Notes: generated by a model from the letters alone, not told the origin. A stretch of DNA of 64,000 bases from Punica granatum (GCF_007655135.1 NC_045128.1:2294001-2358000); one strand, 5' to 3'; shown: positions 12,123 to 23,548, counted from the first letter of the stretch. Translations and numbers: made by a program.

Positions 12123-13690
12123 AGGCTATCTCCAATATTAGTCTCAATTTAGGTCTCTAAACTAGGCTCACTGCTACCACATAAACGCTAAGCTCACTTA
12201 CCAAAAAGAAAGACTCATTATTCCAGTCATAGTCTCTGATTTCATATCTCTTAATGGGCCCCACACACTTATTTATATACATATAATGAATGTACATAAA
12301 AATAATTACTAATTATTTTTATTGATAATAATTTTATTGATAATGAAATATAATTAATTAAATCGTTTTAATAATTAAATAATTATTTAATTAATATTAA
12401 TCAATAATAATTAATTATAAATGCTTGATAAAATTCATAAAATAATTTAAAAATTACATGACGGGAAAAAAAATACACGTGCAACGAAAAGATAATTACG
12501 CGAGCAATGAAAAAATTACGTGAGCAAAGAAAAAACTACACGAGCAATGGAAAAATAAATTTAATTGACATTGTAGGTGTCCCTCTCATGCTCAACAATC
12601 ATATTATGCAATACGATGCAAGCTATCATGATCAATCCAAGCTTATTCGCGGACCACGATTGAGCGGGGCCATTAATGCAAATCGAGCCTGCAAAACCCC
12701 GAAAGGGTGCTCTACATCCTTCCGTACCCTTTCTTGATGTTTGGCAAATAGCTGTCTATTCTCTCCTTGAGGTTAAGGGATTGATTTCACTAACGTTGAT
12801 CATTCAGGATATATATATACCATCTGTCAAATAATATCCCAAGGTATAGTTGGTGTCATTGATAGTATAATATGCTTAGGGAGCACGGTCTTCTAAGACA
12901 TCATCAAGAACCGGTGATCGTTCTAAAATGTTAATGTCGTTGTTGGATCTAGCCACGCGAAAAAATGAATGTCATATCCAAAGGTCAGGTCCCGCCACCG
13001 CTTCAAGTATTAAAGTTAGAACTCCATGGTAACCTCTATACATATCGTGCCCTGCCTTCGAGCAATTTTTCCACTTCCAATGCATGCAATCGATGTTGCC
13101 CGTCATGCCCGGAAAACCGCGTGACGTTCTAATTCGTAGTAGGTGTTGGAAATCTTCTGCATTAGACTAGTGCAAGTACTGAAGGCCGAAAACCGAGATG
13201 ACTCATTCAAAAAACTTGTAGAGGCATTCAGTCGCGGTGATCTCTGCTAGCTGGAGATATTCGTCAACGGTGTCAGAACCTATTCCATAGGCCAAATATG
13301 CATGGCCGGGTGCAATTTTATAGTGGAGATAGGCCTACTTTGCCTACAACGTCTCTTCTCTGTGGGAAAAATAGATCAACACTTGAGAGGCTATCCACAA
13401 TTCGAAGGAATAGCTGCTTCCTCATTCTAAAAACTTCGTCGGAATATCTAGACAGACTACATCAGCTCGTCAATGAAGTAGTCTAGCATAAGCTGCTTAT
13501 GACCTACTTCGCGATCCCTGTCGGTTGTCTTCTTTTTCCGTCTGGAGGAAGAGCTTTCACCATAGACGGCCTACTCCATCTTCTAAAGGAGGTCAAAGAC
13601 GCATGGATCCGTAGCATGTTCAACAGATCTTCCATCCAGCCCAACGAATCCATGGACATATTATTGGGATCATTAGGGTTTTCAGACATA
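12123..13690 (-). mobile_element. Decayed PIF/Harbinger transposon with transposase relics
   Basis: Minus-strand reading from about 13690 to 12560, in shifting frames, gives the order of a plant PIF/Harbinger (HARBI1-like DDE) transposase: SDEVFRMRKQLFLRIVD near 13440, RRDVVGKVGLSPL near 13350, the N-terminal part of the DDE region near 13090, NDTNYTLGYYLTDGIY near 12830, and NKLGLIMIACIVLHNMIVEHERDTYN near the 3-prime end. Many stops and frameshifts make it inactive. The sequence GGCTATCTCCAATATTAG at 12123, preceded by TTA, may be a terminal repeat. A weak partner, TATTGGAGAGGGAG, lies near 13979. The ends are therefore tentative. Confidence 0.75.
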
Positions 13691-13714
13691 TTTTGAAGGA
13701 TGTGAATTGGAGAT

Positions 13715-13857
13715 GAGGGGATATGAATGGGAGATGATATGAGGATATTTGGGGTGAAATTGGAGTTGGAATTGATAATTTAGTGTGAATTTGAAGTAGG
13801 AGTTGAAAATTGGATGTGAAATGGAGTATTTATATATGTAATTTTTTTAAAAAAATA
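13715..13857. repeat. Dispersed repeat X, copy 1 (right part)
   Basis: This matches about 53700-53830 (shared stretches include TTTGGGGTGAAATTGGAGTTG). It lies just upstream of the Harbinger transposase start on the minus strand. At 53 kb the same sequence is fused directly to the 11374-11945 type sequence. Confidence 0.7.
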
Positions 13858-13869
13858 TTATACACAGAT

Positions 13870-14095
13870 TGTGATATCTCGATACGGATAACTCAAGCCT
13901 CTTATAAATACCTCTCCAAGTACTCATAAACCCTAACTTCAATTTCTTTTACTTTCCGAGCACACTCTCATTTAGGTATTGGAGAGGGAGATCGAGACTC
14001 CCCCTCGATCCTCCCCTTTTCGCAAGTCGCTTGTGGACACTCGAGGCTCGTGGCCTATACGTGATCAAGGTTCGAAAACCGAGATCCTAACAATA
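13870..14095 (+). repeat. Possible old LTR or promoter-like fragment
   Basis: The segment contains a TATA-like box, CTTATAAATAC, near 13893. About 70 bp later come CT-rich and polypurine stretches, and it ends with ATCCTAACA near 14095. This resembles the U3-R part of an LTR, but no partner or target duplication is visible. Most of 14096-14287 has no recognisable feature. Confidence 0.25.
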
Positions 14096-14287
14096 AACAT
14101 ACCCATTTGGACTAGATCTAAATGTACCTAGCTATATTTCTTTAAAGTACTTGGCTCATACGAAGACATACAGCAAATCTAATCCCATAGTTGGAGCTAA
14201 TAACGATGAAATCTTCCATTTATTTCATATACATGGCATATTTTGTTGTCAATATAGCGGACACAGTGTTGCTCAAGACGAACTGTG

Positions 14288-15222
14288 TGCTAGTTCCACG
14301 GGGCGCAACGGAAGCGAAAAGGAACAGAAATTCAAAATTTCCTACCCGTGAAACTAATTCCAAGACCTACTAGAAGAATAAGAGTAAATAAAAACGTACC
14401 TGGAATATTTAAAGTTGTCGACCGAGCGTCCCACGCGTGACGCCTCTACTGGAATCCACACCGACTTTGTCGACGAGTTTTCGAGATCGGCGGTGCTAGC
14501 GACCAACACTCGAAAGAAACACCGATGCGACACCCGAAATTTTCAGACTAATGGACCTAATTTGAGTTGAACAATTCAACCCAAATTATATATATTTTAT
14601 ATGCACACATATATGCACGTACATATATATATTAGCATATATATATATAATATGTGTGCGCTTTTATATATAAGCATATATATATATAATCATGCTTACT
14701 GCCCCTTTTTATAAGCAATATGGGGGGGTGAAGACGAAATCCCAACCGATGTGGGATTTAGGGAATTAAGGTTCCCTTATGACATGTGTCCTTACACATG
14801 TTAATCCACATAAAAGCCATGTGTCACCATATTAATCGTGCATCAATTTGGTCCATTTAATCTAATAAATCGAGTCTAATTAATCGACAAATTTAATCTC
14901 ATTAAATATCCAATTAATTAGTCGCACCATAAATCATCTAATCTCTATTAGATGATTTTATTGTTTCAAAATATCTCGTCAATTTAGTCGTAGTGTGTGA
15001 CCCTGTAGGTTCCCAATTACGTTGACAGTAATATCAAAATCTCTATTTCAATATTACAAACAGTGAGTGGCATCTAGCAATGCATCACTGTTACTCAAGT
15101 AATCGGAAAGTCAATTTCTCGACGAACCTTGTGACCTCCGTTACCGTGTAATATAATGAAATACATGTCATATTACAGAACTGATGATAGATTGCATCTA
15201 GGGCATACACCAATTCCCAACA
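14288..15222 (-). repeat. Copia 3-prime LTR
   Basis: 935 bp, TG...CA bounded in plus-strand reading, identical to the right LTR except at 14735. It contains nested TA-rich stretches near 14585-14690. Confidence 0.97.
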
Positions 15223-15240
15223 ATCTCCCACTTGCACTAG
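15223..15240 (-). promoter_or_regulatory. Copia polypurine tract
   Basis: On the minus strand, GTGCAAGTGGGAGAT directly precedes the 3-prime LTR. Its position and purine richness fit second-strand priming. Confidence 0.7.
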
Positions 15241-18200
15241 AGCCAATCTGGCATCTGTCTAATGCCAATAGATCTAGTGTGAGCCTCGTGCTTGCGCTGC
15301 ACAAGAGGCTTCGTAAGTGGATCTGCGAGATTCTCATCTGTTGGTATTCTGCATATCTTCACATCTCCTCTGTCAATAATCTCGCGAATGAGATGGAAGC
15401 GTCTGAGTATATGTTTGGATCGCTGGTGAGACATGGGTTCCTTAGCTTGCGCAATGGCTCCATTGTTGTCACAATAGAGATCCACTGGGTCTGCGATGCT
15501 AGGAACCACAACAAGTTCTGTCACGAACTTCTTGATCCAAACGGCCTCTTTTGCAGCGTTAGAGGCAGCAATATACTCGGCCTCTGTGGTAGAATCGGCT
15601 ACTGTCTCCTGTTTGGAACTCTTCCAACTCACAGCACCTCCATTCAGGCAGAACACATACCCTGACTGCGATCTACTGTCGTCCTTATCGGTCTGGAAAC
15701 TAGCATTGGTGTAACCTCTTACAACGAGCTCTTCTTCGCCTCCATATACCAAAAACATCTCCTTAGTCCTTCGTAAGTATTTAAGGATGTTCTTTACTGC
15801 AATCCAGTGTCTTTCACCTGGATCTGATTGGTATCGACTCGTCATACTCAAAGCATACGAGACATCTGATCGAGTGCATAACATAGCATACATGATGGAT
15901 CCAATAGCTGACGCATATGGAATCCTATTCATGCGGTCCCTCTCCTCTCGAGTAGAAGGACACTGAGCCTTCGAAAGGCTTATGCCATGTAACATAGGCA
16001 GCGACCCTTTCTTAGAATCCTGCATGCTAAATCGCCGAAGCACTTTATCTATGTATGCACTCTGACTTAAGCCAAGCAGTCTCCTGGATCTATCTCTATA
16101 GATCCTGATACCTAGCACGTAGGTAGCTTCGCCTAAGTCCTTCATAGAGAAACACCTTCCCAACCAAGTTTTCACAGACTGTAAGGAAGGAATGTCATTC
16201 CCGATCAGAAGTATGTCATCTACATATAACACCAGGAAGATTACTATGCTCCCACTAACCTTCTTGTAAACACAGGGTTCATCTTCATTCTTGATGAAGC
16301 CAAACTCTTTGATTGCATCATCAAAACGAAGATTCCAGCTCCTAGAAGCTTGCTTCAGCCCATAAATAGACCGTTGTAGCTTACAAACTTTTCTGGCACT
16401 ATGTGGATCGACAAAACCCTCAGGTTGCGTCATATACACATCCTCGAGGAGATTCCCGTTCAGGAAAGCAGTTTTGACATCCATTTGCCAGATCTCATAA
16501 TCATAATAAGCTGCAATTGCAAGCAAGATCCTGATGGATTTAAGCATAGCTACCGGGGAAAAGGTTTCGTCATAGTCAACACCATGAACTTGTCTGAAAC
16601 CTTTTGCCACAAGTCGGCCCTTAAAGGTAATCACATTACCGTCCATGTCAGTCTTCTTCTTGAAGACCCACTTACACCCAATGGGTTTTGCCCCTTCAGG
16701 TGGATCAACCAAAGTCCATACTTGGTTAGTGTACATGGACTCCATCTCAGATCTCATGGCCTCCAGCCATTTCTCAGAGTCTGGGCCTATTACGGCTTCC
16801 GCATAGGTTGTAGGCTCATCATTATCTATGAGCAATACGTCATTGTCTTGAGTCACGAGAAATCCATATCTCTCGGGCTCATGACGTATCCTACTAGACC
16901 TACGAGGCTCCTGTGTCACCTGTGTAGAAGATTGTGCCACAACAACTTGTGATACTTGTTCTGCAACACCGCCCGTCGATTGGTCAATGTCATTTTGTGG
17001 TAGAACTTCCCCAAGTTCTAATTTCCTCCCACTAGTTCCTTTGGAGAGAAACTCTTTCTCAAGGAATACCGTAGTTCGAGCGACAAACACTTTGCCCTCG
17101 ATGGGATTATAGAAATAGTATCCTCGAGTTTCCTTAGGATACCCCACAAAGTAACATTTGTCCGATTTAGGGCCAAGCTTATCCGAAGATAATCTCTTCA
17201 CATAAGCTTCGCAACCCCATATCTTTAGAAAAGACATCTTGGGACGCTTCCCATACCACATCTCATATGGTGTCCTTTCAACTGATTTCGACGGAGCATT
17301 GTTTAATATGAGAGCAGCTGTCTGTAGAGCATATCCCCAGAAGGAGTCAGGTAAGTTTGCATGACTCATCAAAGATCGAACCATATCTAATAAAGTTCGA
17401 TTCCTCCTCTCAGCTACACCATTCCATTGTGGTGTTCCAGGTGGAGTCAGTTGAGATAAAATCCCACACTGTTTAAGATAGTCAGCGAACTCATAGCTCA
17501 AATATTCACCTCCTCGATCTGATCGAAGAACTTTAATGCTCTTACCCAACTGATTCTCCACTTCATTCTTAAATTCTTTGAACTTTTCAAAGGATTCAGA
17601 TTTGTGTTTCATCAAAAACACATATCCAAATCTACTGAAATCATCAGTAAATGTAATAAAGTAGAGATACCCACCTCTAGCAAGCTTGTTCACTGGTCCA
17701 CATACATCGGTATGTATGAGAGCCAAAAGATCACTAGCTCGCTCACCTTTTCCGGTAAAAGGGGCTTTAGTCATTTTCCCCATTAAGCAAGGTTCGCATG
17801 TCTCGATCGATTCTAAATCAAACGAGTCCAGTAATCCATCCTTATGGAGTCTAGAGATGCGATTCTCGCTAATATGGCCTAAACGACAATGCCAGAGGTA
17901 AGTCGGGTTCGAATCATTAGATTTGAGCCGTTTGGTTTCCACATTATAAATAGGCGTATCTAGATCAAGAACATACAGACCATTACTTAAATGTGCACTG
18001 CCATAATATACATCATTCATGTACATAGAACAACACTTGTTCTTTATAGTGAAACAAAATCCCTTCTTGTCCAAACAAGAAACAGATATTATGTTTCTAC
18101 TAATAGCAGGTACATAATAACAGTCGTTAAGATCTAATACAAGCCCAGTAGGTAAAACTAGGTGATAAGTCCCTACAATTAATGTAGCAACTCTTGCTCC

Positions 18201-19190
18201 ATTTCCAACTCGTAGGTCCACCTCGCCCTTTGTCAACGATCTACTGTCCTTTAGGTCCTGCATATTTCCACAAATATGAGCACCACATCCGGTATCTAAT
18301 ACCCAAGATGTAGAAGTAGTAGATACATTAATCTCTATAACATGGATACCTGAAGTGGAAGTCTCACTTCCCTTCTTCTTCTTCAACTCTTCCAGGTATA
18401 TCTTACAATTCCACTTCCAATGTCCAGTGTTGCCACAATGGAAGCAGTAATCATTCTTCGCCACCTTGGCTTTAGGCTTCAACGCACCCAAGTCAAAATT
18501 GGATGCACCTTTAGCCTTCTTGCCTTTACTCTTGCTCTTGCCCTTTCTTTTGGTCCCTTGGACCATTAGAACAGACGTCCCCTTGTTGATATCATGCTCA
18601 GCTGTTCTCAACATGCTAAGCAGTTCAGGCAATGGTTTATTGTAGTCATTCATATTATAGCTCATAATGAACTGACTATAACTGCTGGGCAGCGACTGTA
18701 GGACTAAATCTGTGGCCAACTCTTGACCAAGAGGAAATCCCAGTTTTCCCAGAGTCTCAACGTACCCAATCATCTTGAGTACATGAAGACCCACCGGGCT
18801 ACCCTCAGTCAACCTTGCTTGAAAAAGTGCTTTAGAGATCTCGAATCTCTCATGTCGGGCCTGCTCTTGATAGAGCTGCCTGAGATGCACGATCATATCG
18901 TACGCCTTCATGTTCTCGTGTTGCTTCTGAAGCTCCGAGTCCATGGTGACTAACATGAGACATCCGACGTTTACGGCATCATCATGATGCTTACTATAAG
19001 CATCTTTCTCAGCTTGGGGGGCATCGTCAGGCGGTGGCGCAAGAAGAGGTTGCTCTAAGACATATAACTTCTTTTCTTGGGTGAGAACAATTCTCAAGTT
19101 TCGATACCAACCAAGGAAATTATTCCCTGACAGTTTGTCCTTATCAAGGACGGATCGCAAACAGAAAGTACTAGAAGTGTTCCCTGCCAT
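15237..19190 (-). CDS. Copia gag-pol polyprotein
   Basis: A single frame runs from 19214 to 15237 (1325 codons). The ATG at 19190, starting MAGNTSSTF, is the more typical gag start, eight codons inside. In numbering from 19214, the order is: gag; zinc knuckle C257-C270 (CFHCGNTGHWKWNC); aspartic protease with DTG at 307-309; integrase zinc site H442/H447/C473/C476; integrase catalytic D503, D566 and E602; reverse transcriptase with D912 and YVDD at 997-1000; and RNase H with a TEAEYIA motif and a DNNGA stretch. The order protease-integrase-RT-RNase H is diagnostic of Copia (Ty1 type). No stops or frameshifts are seen. It encodes everything needed for its own reverse transcription and integration. 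Confidence 0.96.
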   Translation of the reverse strand: MAGNTSSTFCLRSVLDKDKLSGNNFLGWYRNLRIVLTQEKKLYVLEQPLLAPPPDDAPQAEKDAYSKHHDDAVNVGCLMLVTMDSELQKQHENMKAYDMIVHLRQLYQEQARHERFEISKALFQARLTEGSPVGLHVLKMIGYVETLGKLGFPLGQELATDLVLQSLPSSYSQFIMSYNMNDYNKPLPELLSMLRTAEHDINKGTSVLMVQGTKRKGKSKSKGKKAKGASNFDLGALKPKAKVAKNDYCFHCGNTGHWKWNCKIYLEELKKKKGSETSTSGIHVIEINVSTTSTSWVLDTGCGAHICGNMQDLKDSRSLTKGEVDLRVGNGARVATLIVGTYHLVLPTGLVLDLNDCYYVPAISRNIISVSCLDKKGFCFTIKNKCCSMYMNDVYYGSAHLSNGLYVLDLDTPIYNVETKRLKSNDSNPTYLWHCRLGHISENRISRLHKDGLLDSFDLESIETCEPCLMGKMTKAPFTGKGERASDLLALIHTDVCGPVNKLARGGYLYFITFTDDFSRFGYVFLMKHKSESFEKFKEFKNEVENQLGKSIKVLRSDRGGEYLSYEFADYLKQCGILSQLTPPGTPQWNGVAERRNRTLLDMVRSLMSHANLPDSFWGYALQTAALILNNAPSKSVERTPYEMWYGKRPKMSFLKIWGCEAYVKRLSSDKLGPKSDKCYFVGYPKETRGYYFYNPIEGKVFVARTTVFLEKEFLSKGTSGRKLELGEVLPQNDIDQSTGGVAEQVSQVVVAQSSTQVTQEPRRSSRIRHEPERYGFLVTQDNDVLLIDNDEPTTYAEAVIGPDSEKWLEAMRSEMESMYTNQVWTLVDPPEGAKPIGCKWVFKKKTDMDGNVITFKGRLVAKGFRQVHGVDYDETFSPVAMLKSIRILLAIAAYYDYEIWQMDVKTAFLNGNLLEDVYMTQPEGFVDPHSARKVCKLQRSIYGLKQASRSWNLRFDDAIKEFGFIKNEDEPCVYKKVSGSIVIFLVLYVDDILLIGNDIPSLQSVKTWLGRCFSMKDLGEATYVLGIRIYRDRSRRLLGLSQSAYIDKVLRRFSMQDSKKGSLPMLHGISLSKAQCPSTREERDRMNRIPYASAIGSIMYAMLCTRSDVSYALSMTSRYQSDPGERHWIAVKNILKYLRRTKEMFLVYGGEEELVVRGYTNASFQTDKDDSRSQSGYVFCLNGGAVSWKSSKQETVADSTTEAEYIAASNAAKEAVWIKKFVTELVVVPSIADPVDLYCDNNGAIAQAKEPMSHQRSKHILRRFHLIREIIDRGDVKICRIPTDENLADPLTKPLVQRKHEAHTRSIGIRQMPDWL

Positions 19191-19877
19191 GGTAACTACC
19201 ATAGAAATATACAAAATAAGTATTATGACACAACAATATTTAATGAGGACTTTATAAATATTGCTCCCACTATTTATATCAAATCAATGACCCTCAACAT
19301 TGATTCAGAGAATATCATTCTCATAGTAGCTCAAGATCCATATCTCACCAAGCTCTGAGTCAGCAAGGGCTGATTCACCCAGAACTGGCTATTTAGGTAG
19401 GGAACTCACTTTCCCAATTGCATCACATGCAACTCTTGATTAGTTGAGTGAATAACTCCTTATTCAAATCTATCTTATAGATCGATGCCCAACTACATGC
19501 CTCTGAACTCCTAATCCTATTAGGCTTGCTCAGTTAAGTCCGACCCACTGGTAAACACAACGTCTTACTAGGATAGATAAGGGCATCCTGCGAAGGCAAG
19601 GTCTACACACTCATCGATCTTGGTCTTGACGAGCGTTACACGGTGGAAAGATATGGACTTAATATTTTGAGGGATTTGATTAACATTTAATCGATCTCAC
19701 TATACACTATTATGTAACTATTACATAATAGTCCACACGTATAACTATTATACTAACACAACTAGGACATAGTCCATGTCTAACAGTCATGCACCGCAAA
19801 TATCAAACATAATCATACCAGTACCAAGCATAAAATCATATTTTATGCTATTATCTACTCAGATTCTAACTAGCTAG

Positions 19878-19889
19878 TCTCTGATACCA
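19878..19889 (-). promoter_or_regulatory. Copia primer-binding site (tRNA-iMet)
   Basis: On the minus strand, TGGTATCAGAG lies two or three bases inside the 5-prime LTR. This is the usual complement of the initiator tRNA-Met 3-prime end in plant Copia elements. Confidence 0.9.
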
Positions 19890-19891
19890 AT

Positions 19892-20826
19892 TGCTAGTTC
19901 CACGGGGCGCAACGGAAGCGAAAAGGAACAGAAATTCAAAATTTCCTACCCGTGAAACTAATTCCAAGACCTACTAGAAGAATAAGAGTAAATAAAAACG
20001 TACCTGGAATATTTAAAGTTGTCGACCGAGCGTCCCACGCGTGACGCCTCTACTGGAATCCACACCGACTTTGTCGACGAGTTTTCGAGATCGGCGGTGC
20101 TAGCGACCAACACTCGAAAGAAACACCGATGCGACACCCGAAATTTTCAGACTAATGGACCTAATTTGAGTTGAACAATTCAACCCAAATTATATATATT
20201 TTATATGCACACATATATGCACGTACATATATATATTAGCATATATATATATAATATGTGTGCGCTTTTATATATAAGCATATATATATATAATCATGCT
20301 TACTGCCCCTTTTTATAAGCAATATGGGGGGGTGAAGATGAAATCCCAACCGATGTGGGATTTAGGGAATTAAGGTTCCCTTATGACATGTGTCCTTACA
20401 CATGTTAATCCACATAAAAGCCATGTGTCACCATATTAATCGTGCATCAATTTGGTCCATTTAATCTAATAAATCGAGTCTAATTAATCGACAAATTTAA
20501 TCTCATTAAATATCCAATTAATTAGTCGCACCATAAATCATCTAATCTCTATTAGATGATTTTATTGTTTCAAAATATCTCGTCAATTTAGTCGTAGTGT
20601 GTGACCCTGTAGGTTCCCAATTACGTTGACAGTAATATCAAAATCTCTATTTCAATATTACAAACAGTGAGTGGCATCTAGCAATGCATCACTGTTACTC
20701 AAGTAATCGGAAAGTCAATTTCTCGACGAACCTTGTGACCTCCGTTACCGTGTAATATAATGAAATACATGTCATATTACAGAACTGATGATAGATTGCA
20801 TCTAGGGCATACACCAATTCCCAACA
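19892..20826 (-). repeat. Copia 5-prime LTR
   Basis: 935 bp; differs from the other LTR only at 20339. Together with the CTGTG target duplication it defines the right end of the element. Confidence 0.97.
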
Positions 20827-20839
20827 CTGTGATCCTACC

Positions 20840-22626
20840 CATGGTTCTTAGAATCATGATTCAAGGGGGGTAATGCGATTTCGCACGATTCTACGATTCA
20901 AGGGGGGTTATGCGATTCCGATACAATGGGCTAAATCAGAAACCGTTGAATCTCATCTGAATTGGGTCGTGAATCATGGAATTGAGCCGATTTTGCGATT
21001 TTGGATTCGGCCCAAACTCAGGCGAAGGCCAGGCTTGATTCGGGCTCTCGGGCCGAAGCCTAACCTATTGGTCCTGAGCTCGACAATTTTTTTCCCCTCC
21101 TTTTCCCTTTCTTCTCTGGCGCTCCCCCTTTCTTCCCGACATTTCTGTGCCCTAATCTACTGGACCTCCTCTTCGTGTTCGGCATTTCTTCATATTCTTC
21201 TTGTGCCGCAAGTGCCGGGGTCTCTTGTTCGGTTGTTCTGACTCCGACGAGCTTGAAGCTCTGCAGTTCCGAGTTCCGACTTCCGCGATTTTTTCTGCAG
21301 TTCGAGCTTCGAGTTGTTCGAGTTGATCTGCCCGAGCTTCGACCTCCCAAGCAACTGCCAAGGACTGCTCATCAGTGAGAGTGGCCCCAGTCATCAGCGA
21401 GCCGCGAGTCTCTCCGATCCAATTCATCGGGTGATTCACCAAGGGGACGACCAACTTATCCCAACACCTCAACATCAATTCTCGCTTTCTGACGCTCTTG
21501 AAATTGCCTGGAGACTGGTGCATGACATTGAGTGCAATAGACTTGTCCTCAGGCAACGCACTCGCCGATCCTTCTCTTACCTTGGGCACTGAAAGCAGAA
21601 ATCTCACTGTCTGCACAAACAATGTAAGTATGTATGTGATTATGTGTGTGTACATATAAATATATGGTTATATACTAGCACCTGATGCAGTAACTGGAAC
21701 ATTAGAAGATAAAACCAATTGCAAGTATGAGCACCATATTCTATATTTGTTGAAGAAGTACGCACAAGAACCTGAACGTGACAAGTAATTAATGGCATAA
21801 AAGCATGCACCTTCCTATGATGTCAAGCCTAATTGAATTAGTTTGAAGCAAATTGTTGTGCTGATAGTATCTATACCTTTGGTTTTGATGAGTCTGTGCT
21901 GATTGTACTGTAATTTCTAATGAGTTTATACTGATTGTGCTGTAATTTCCAATTCTGCTGGATGTTTTTTTTTGAGTTTCTGTTAGATTTGTTGTGTGAG
22001 TTATTATTGAGTTTGGGTTGAACAGAGATGGCTTCTGCAAGTGGATCTAAGAGTGCATCGGCTAGTAATACCGGGGTCCGGGGCAGTGGCCAAATCTATA
22101 AAAAAAATGCAACTGAAGTTAGAGATAATCCGGCATGGGCACACGGTTATGAAGTTCCAGGAGAAAGGCTAAAAATCAAATGTAAATATTGTGACAAGGT
22201 AGTTTCTGGAGGTCCCTATAGATCCGGCATGCCACGGTTGATGACTTGGAGTTTCCTGAAGAAGAGTTTGATACTTTGTATGATAATGATGTTGGTAACG
22301 ATGAATATTTGGATGAGATTTGACATTCTATGTTATGACTTATGTTGTTAACTGTTTATTTTGAGAGTTTGAGTTATGATTTGGACTTTGAATTTCCATA
22401 ATTTGTAACGATGTCTTGTGTTTTTATGACTTATTATTAGTTTGTTGGTTTGTGGTCCTTTTTTGGATACAAGGAATCAATGATTGATTTTTTTTTTCTC
22501 AGGAAAATATGATACATATATATATATATACGGTATTTTTTAATTACATGTATAATTTTACGATTCACGATACGATTCTACGATCCTCGATCGATTTTAG
22601 GTAGAATCGCAATTATGAAAACCTTG
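20840..22626 (+). mobile_element. Internally deleted hAT transposon
   Basis: The ends are imperfect inverted repeats: CATGGTTCTTAGAATCATG at the left; the right end, reverse complemented, is CAAGGTTTTCATAATTGCG. The subterminal zones are rich in ACGATTCTACGATTC motifs, a hAT-like arrangement. The same termini bound the smaller element at 43623-44369. The flanking octamers ATCCTACC (20832-20839) and GTTCCACC (22627-22634) agree at only five of eight positions, as expected for an old insertion. Inside is the start and the end of a BED-type transposase with its middle missing (next feature). The Copia target duplication abuts its left flank directly. Confidence 0.8.
22028..22323 (+). pseudogene. 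BED zinc-finger hAT transposase, core deleted
   Basis: The frame starts MASASGSKSASAS at 22028. It carries a BED finger N-terminus (NPAWAHGYEVPGERLKIKCKYC, with the CKYC pair and the VSGGPYR stretch) up to about 22230. It then changes frame directly into an acidic tail (DDLEFPEEEFDTLYDNDV...YLDEI) ending at a TGA near 22323. Such acidic C-termini are usual for these transposases. The whole catalytic RNase H-like core is missing, so the element cannot move by itself. The break lies near 22230 (GGCATGCCACGG). Confidence 0.8.
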
Positions 22627-22634
22627 GTTCCACC

Positions 22635-23377
22635 CGACGTCACACATACAATCCTAGAAGCTCTCCCATTTTCTGCATTTATTATTGAAATCAGCTTGAT
22701 CTTTAGCAAGAACACGAGCACAATTTATAAAATTAAGGGTAAATTATGCTAATAAATATCATTCTGGGAGCTGCTACGAATACTTTATCAACACGTACAA
22801 AGCTCATATCATCTCCGCTTTACCAAGAATCCTCTACCGGTGGAAAAATAACCCAATCAACCAACTCCTTTGCAATTCAATCAACCATTTATTTCCTTAT
22901 CTCCAAAAAAAAAAAAAAATGTAAAACAAAGAGTTCTCCTTTGTGATCTCTGCAATGTCCTGAAATATGACCTCTGTTTCCCCAAAAACAAATTTCTCCC
23001 ATGACTGATCTCCAAAATCACCACGCAATTCCACTCAATAATGTGTTCGCCCATCTATAAAATCCAGATCCCATCAACAGAGCATCTACCAGGTTACTTC
23101 AACTATTTTCAGAATTCTGGCAAAGAAAAGAATACTTTTCTCAATTATATCTAAACATCTTTAAACTTTCGCACGATCATTTTGGCCATATTAATTTCTC
23201 ACTGCAGATGCGAAGGTTTGTCAACAACACCAATAAGCTACACGAGCAGTGTTATGCTCGTTAACTGCCAGCAGGTGCACTATCACTTGCTAAACAACTT
23301 GTTAATTATGAACAATATACCTGTGTAATGGATATAACAAACTGACATATAACCACAAATTTTTATGTAGAATGCTA
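22635..23377. other. Spacer between hAT and PPCS-like exon
   Basis: AT-rich, with an A run near 22906-22918. I looked on the minus strand for the next exons of the PPCS-like gene and did not find them. Confidence 0.4.
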
Positions 23378-23548
23378 AGCTCACCTAAACAAGCTGAATG
23401 CCGCTCGATAAATCCCTTTAACTTCTCAGAGATTTCCGAACTATTCCTCAAAGGAGGAGCTGAGTCGAAGAAGGACTGGATTTCTTCCTTCAGGGCAGAG
23501 TCTTGTAGAGCTCCTGGTCCATTAGTTTTACGAGGATATATGCAGACT
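23378..23548 (-). pseudogene. Isolated exon of a phosphopantothenate-cysteine ligase-like gene
   Basis: On the minus strand, one open stretch reads ...LKEEIQSFFDSAPPLRN followed by SSEISEKLKGFIERHSACL and ends at a GTGAGC donor at about 23377. Plant phosphopantothenate-cysteine ligase (a coenzyme A synthesis enzyme) has a very similar N-terminal segment. No start codon is in frame upstream (a stop lies about 30 bp before it), and the strongly conserved next exon (SGGTTVPLEQ type) is absent downstream. I therefore read it as an orphan exon. The family assignment is from memory of the motif. Confidence 0.6.

Larger units (their letters stand above)
14288..20826 (-). mobile_element. Complete Copia LTR retrotransposon, very young
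   Basis: A 6,539-bp element with two 935-bp LTRs (14288-15222 and 19892-20826). Each LTR begins TGCTAG and ends CCAACA. It is flanked by a perfect 5-bp target duplication, CTGTG, at 14283-14287 and 20827-20831. It is transcribed on the minus strand, so the right LTR is its 5-prime LTR. Comparing the LTRs line by line I find a single difference (C at 14735, T at 20339). The primer-binding site, polypurine tract and one uninterrupted gag-pol frame are all present, so it looks potentially autonomous. Confidence 0.97.

Noticed and set aside
15156..18953. Open plus-strand frames across the Copia element (for example 15156-15665 and 16401-16952)
   Set aside because: They are antisense to the intact gag-pol frame and show no domain of their own.
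21060..21655. Several 60-167 codon frames inside the hAT element
   Set aside because: They overlap on both strands with no transposase motif. The recognised transposase part is only at 22028-22323.
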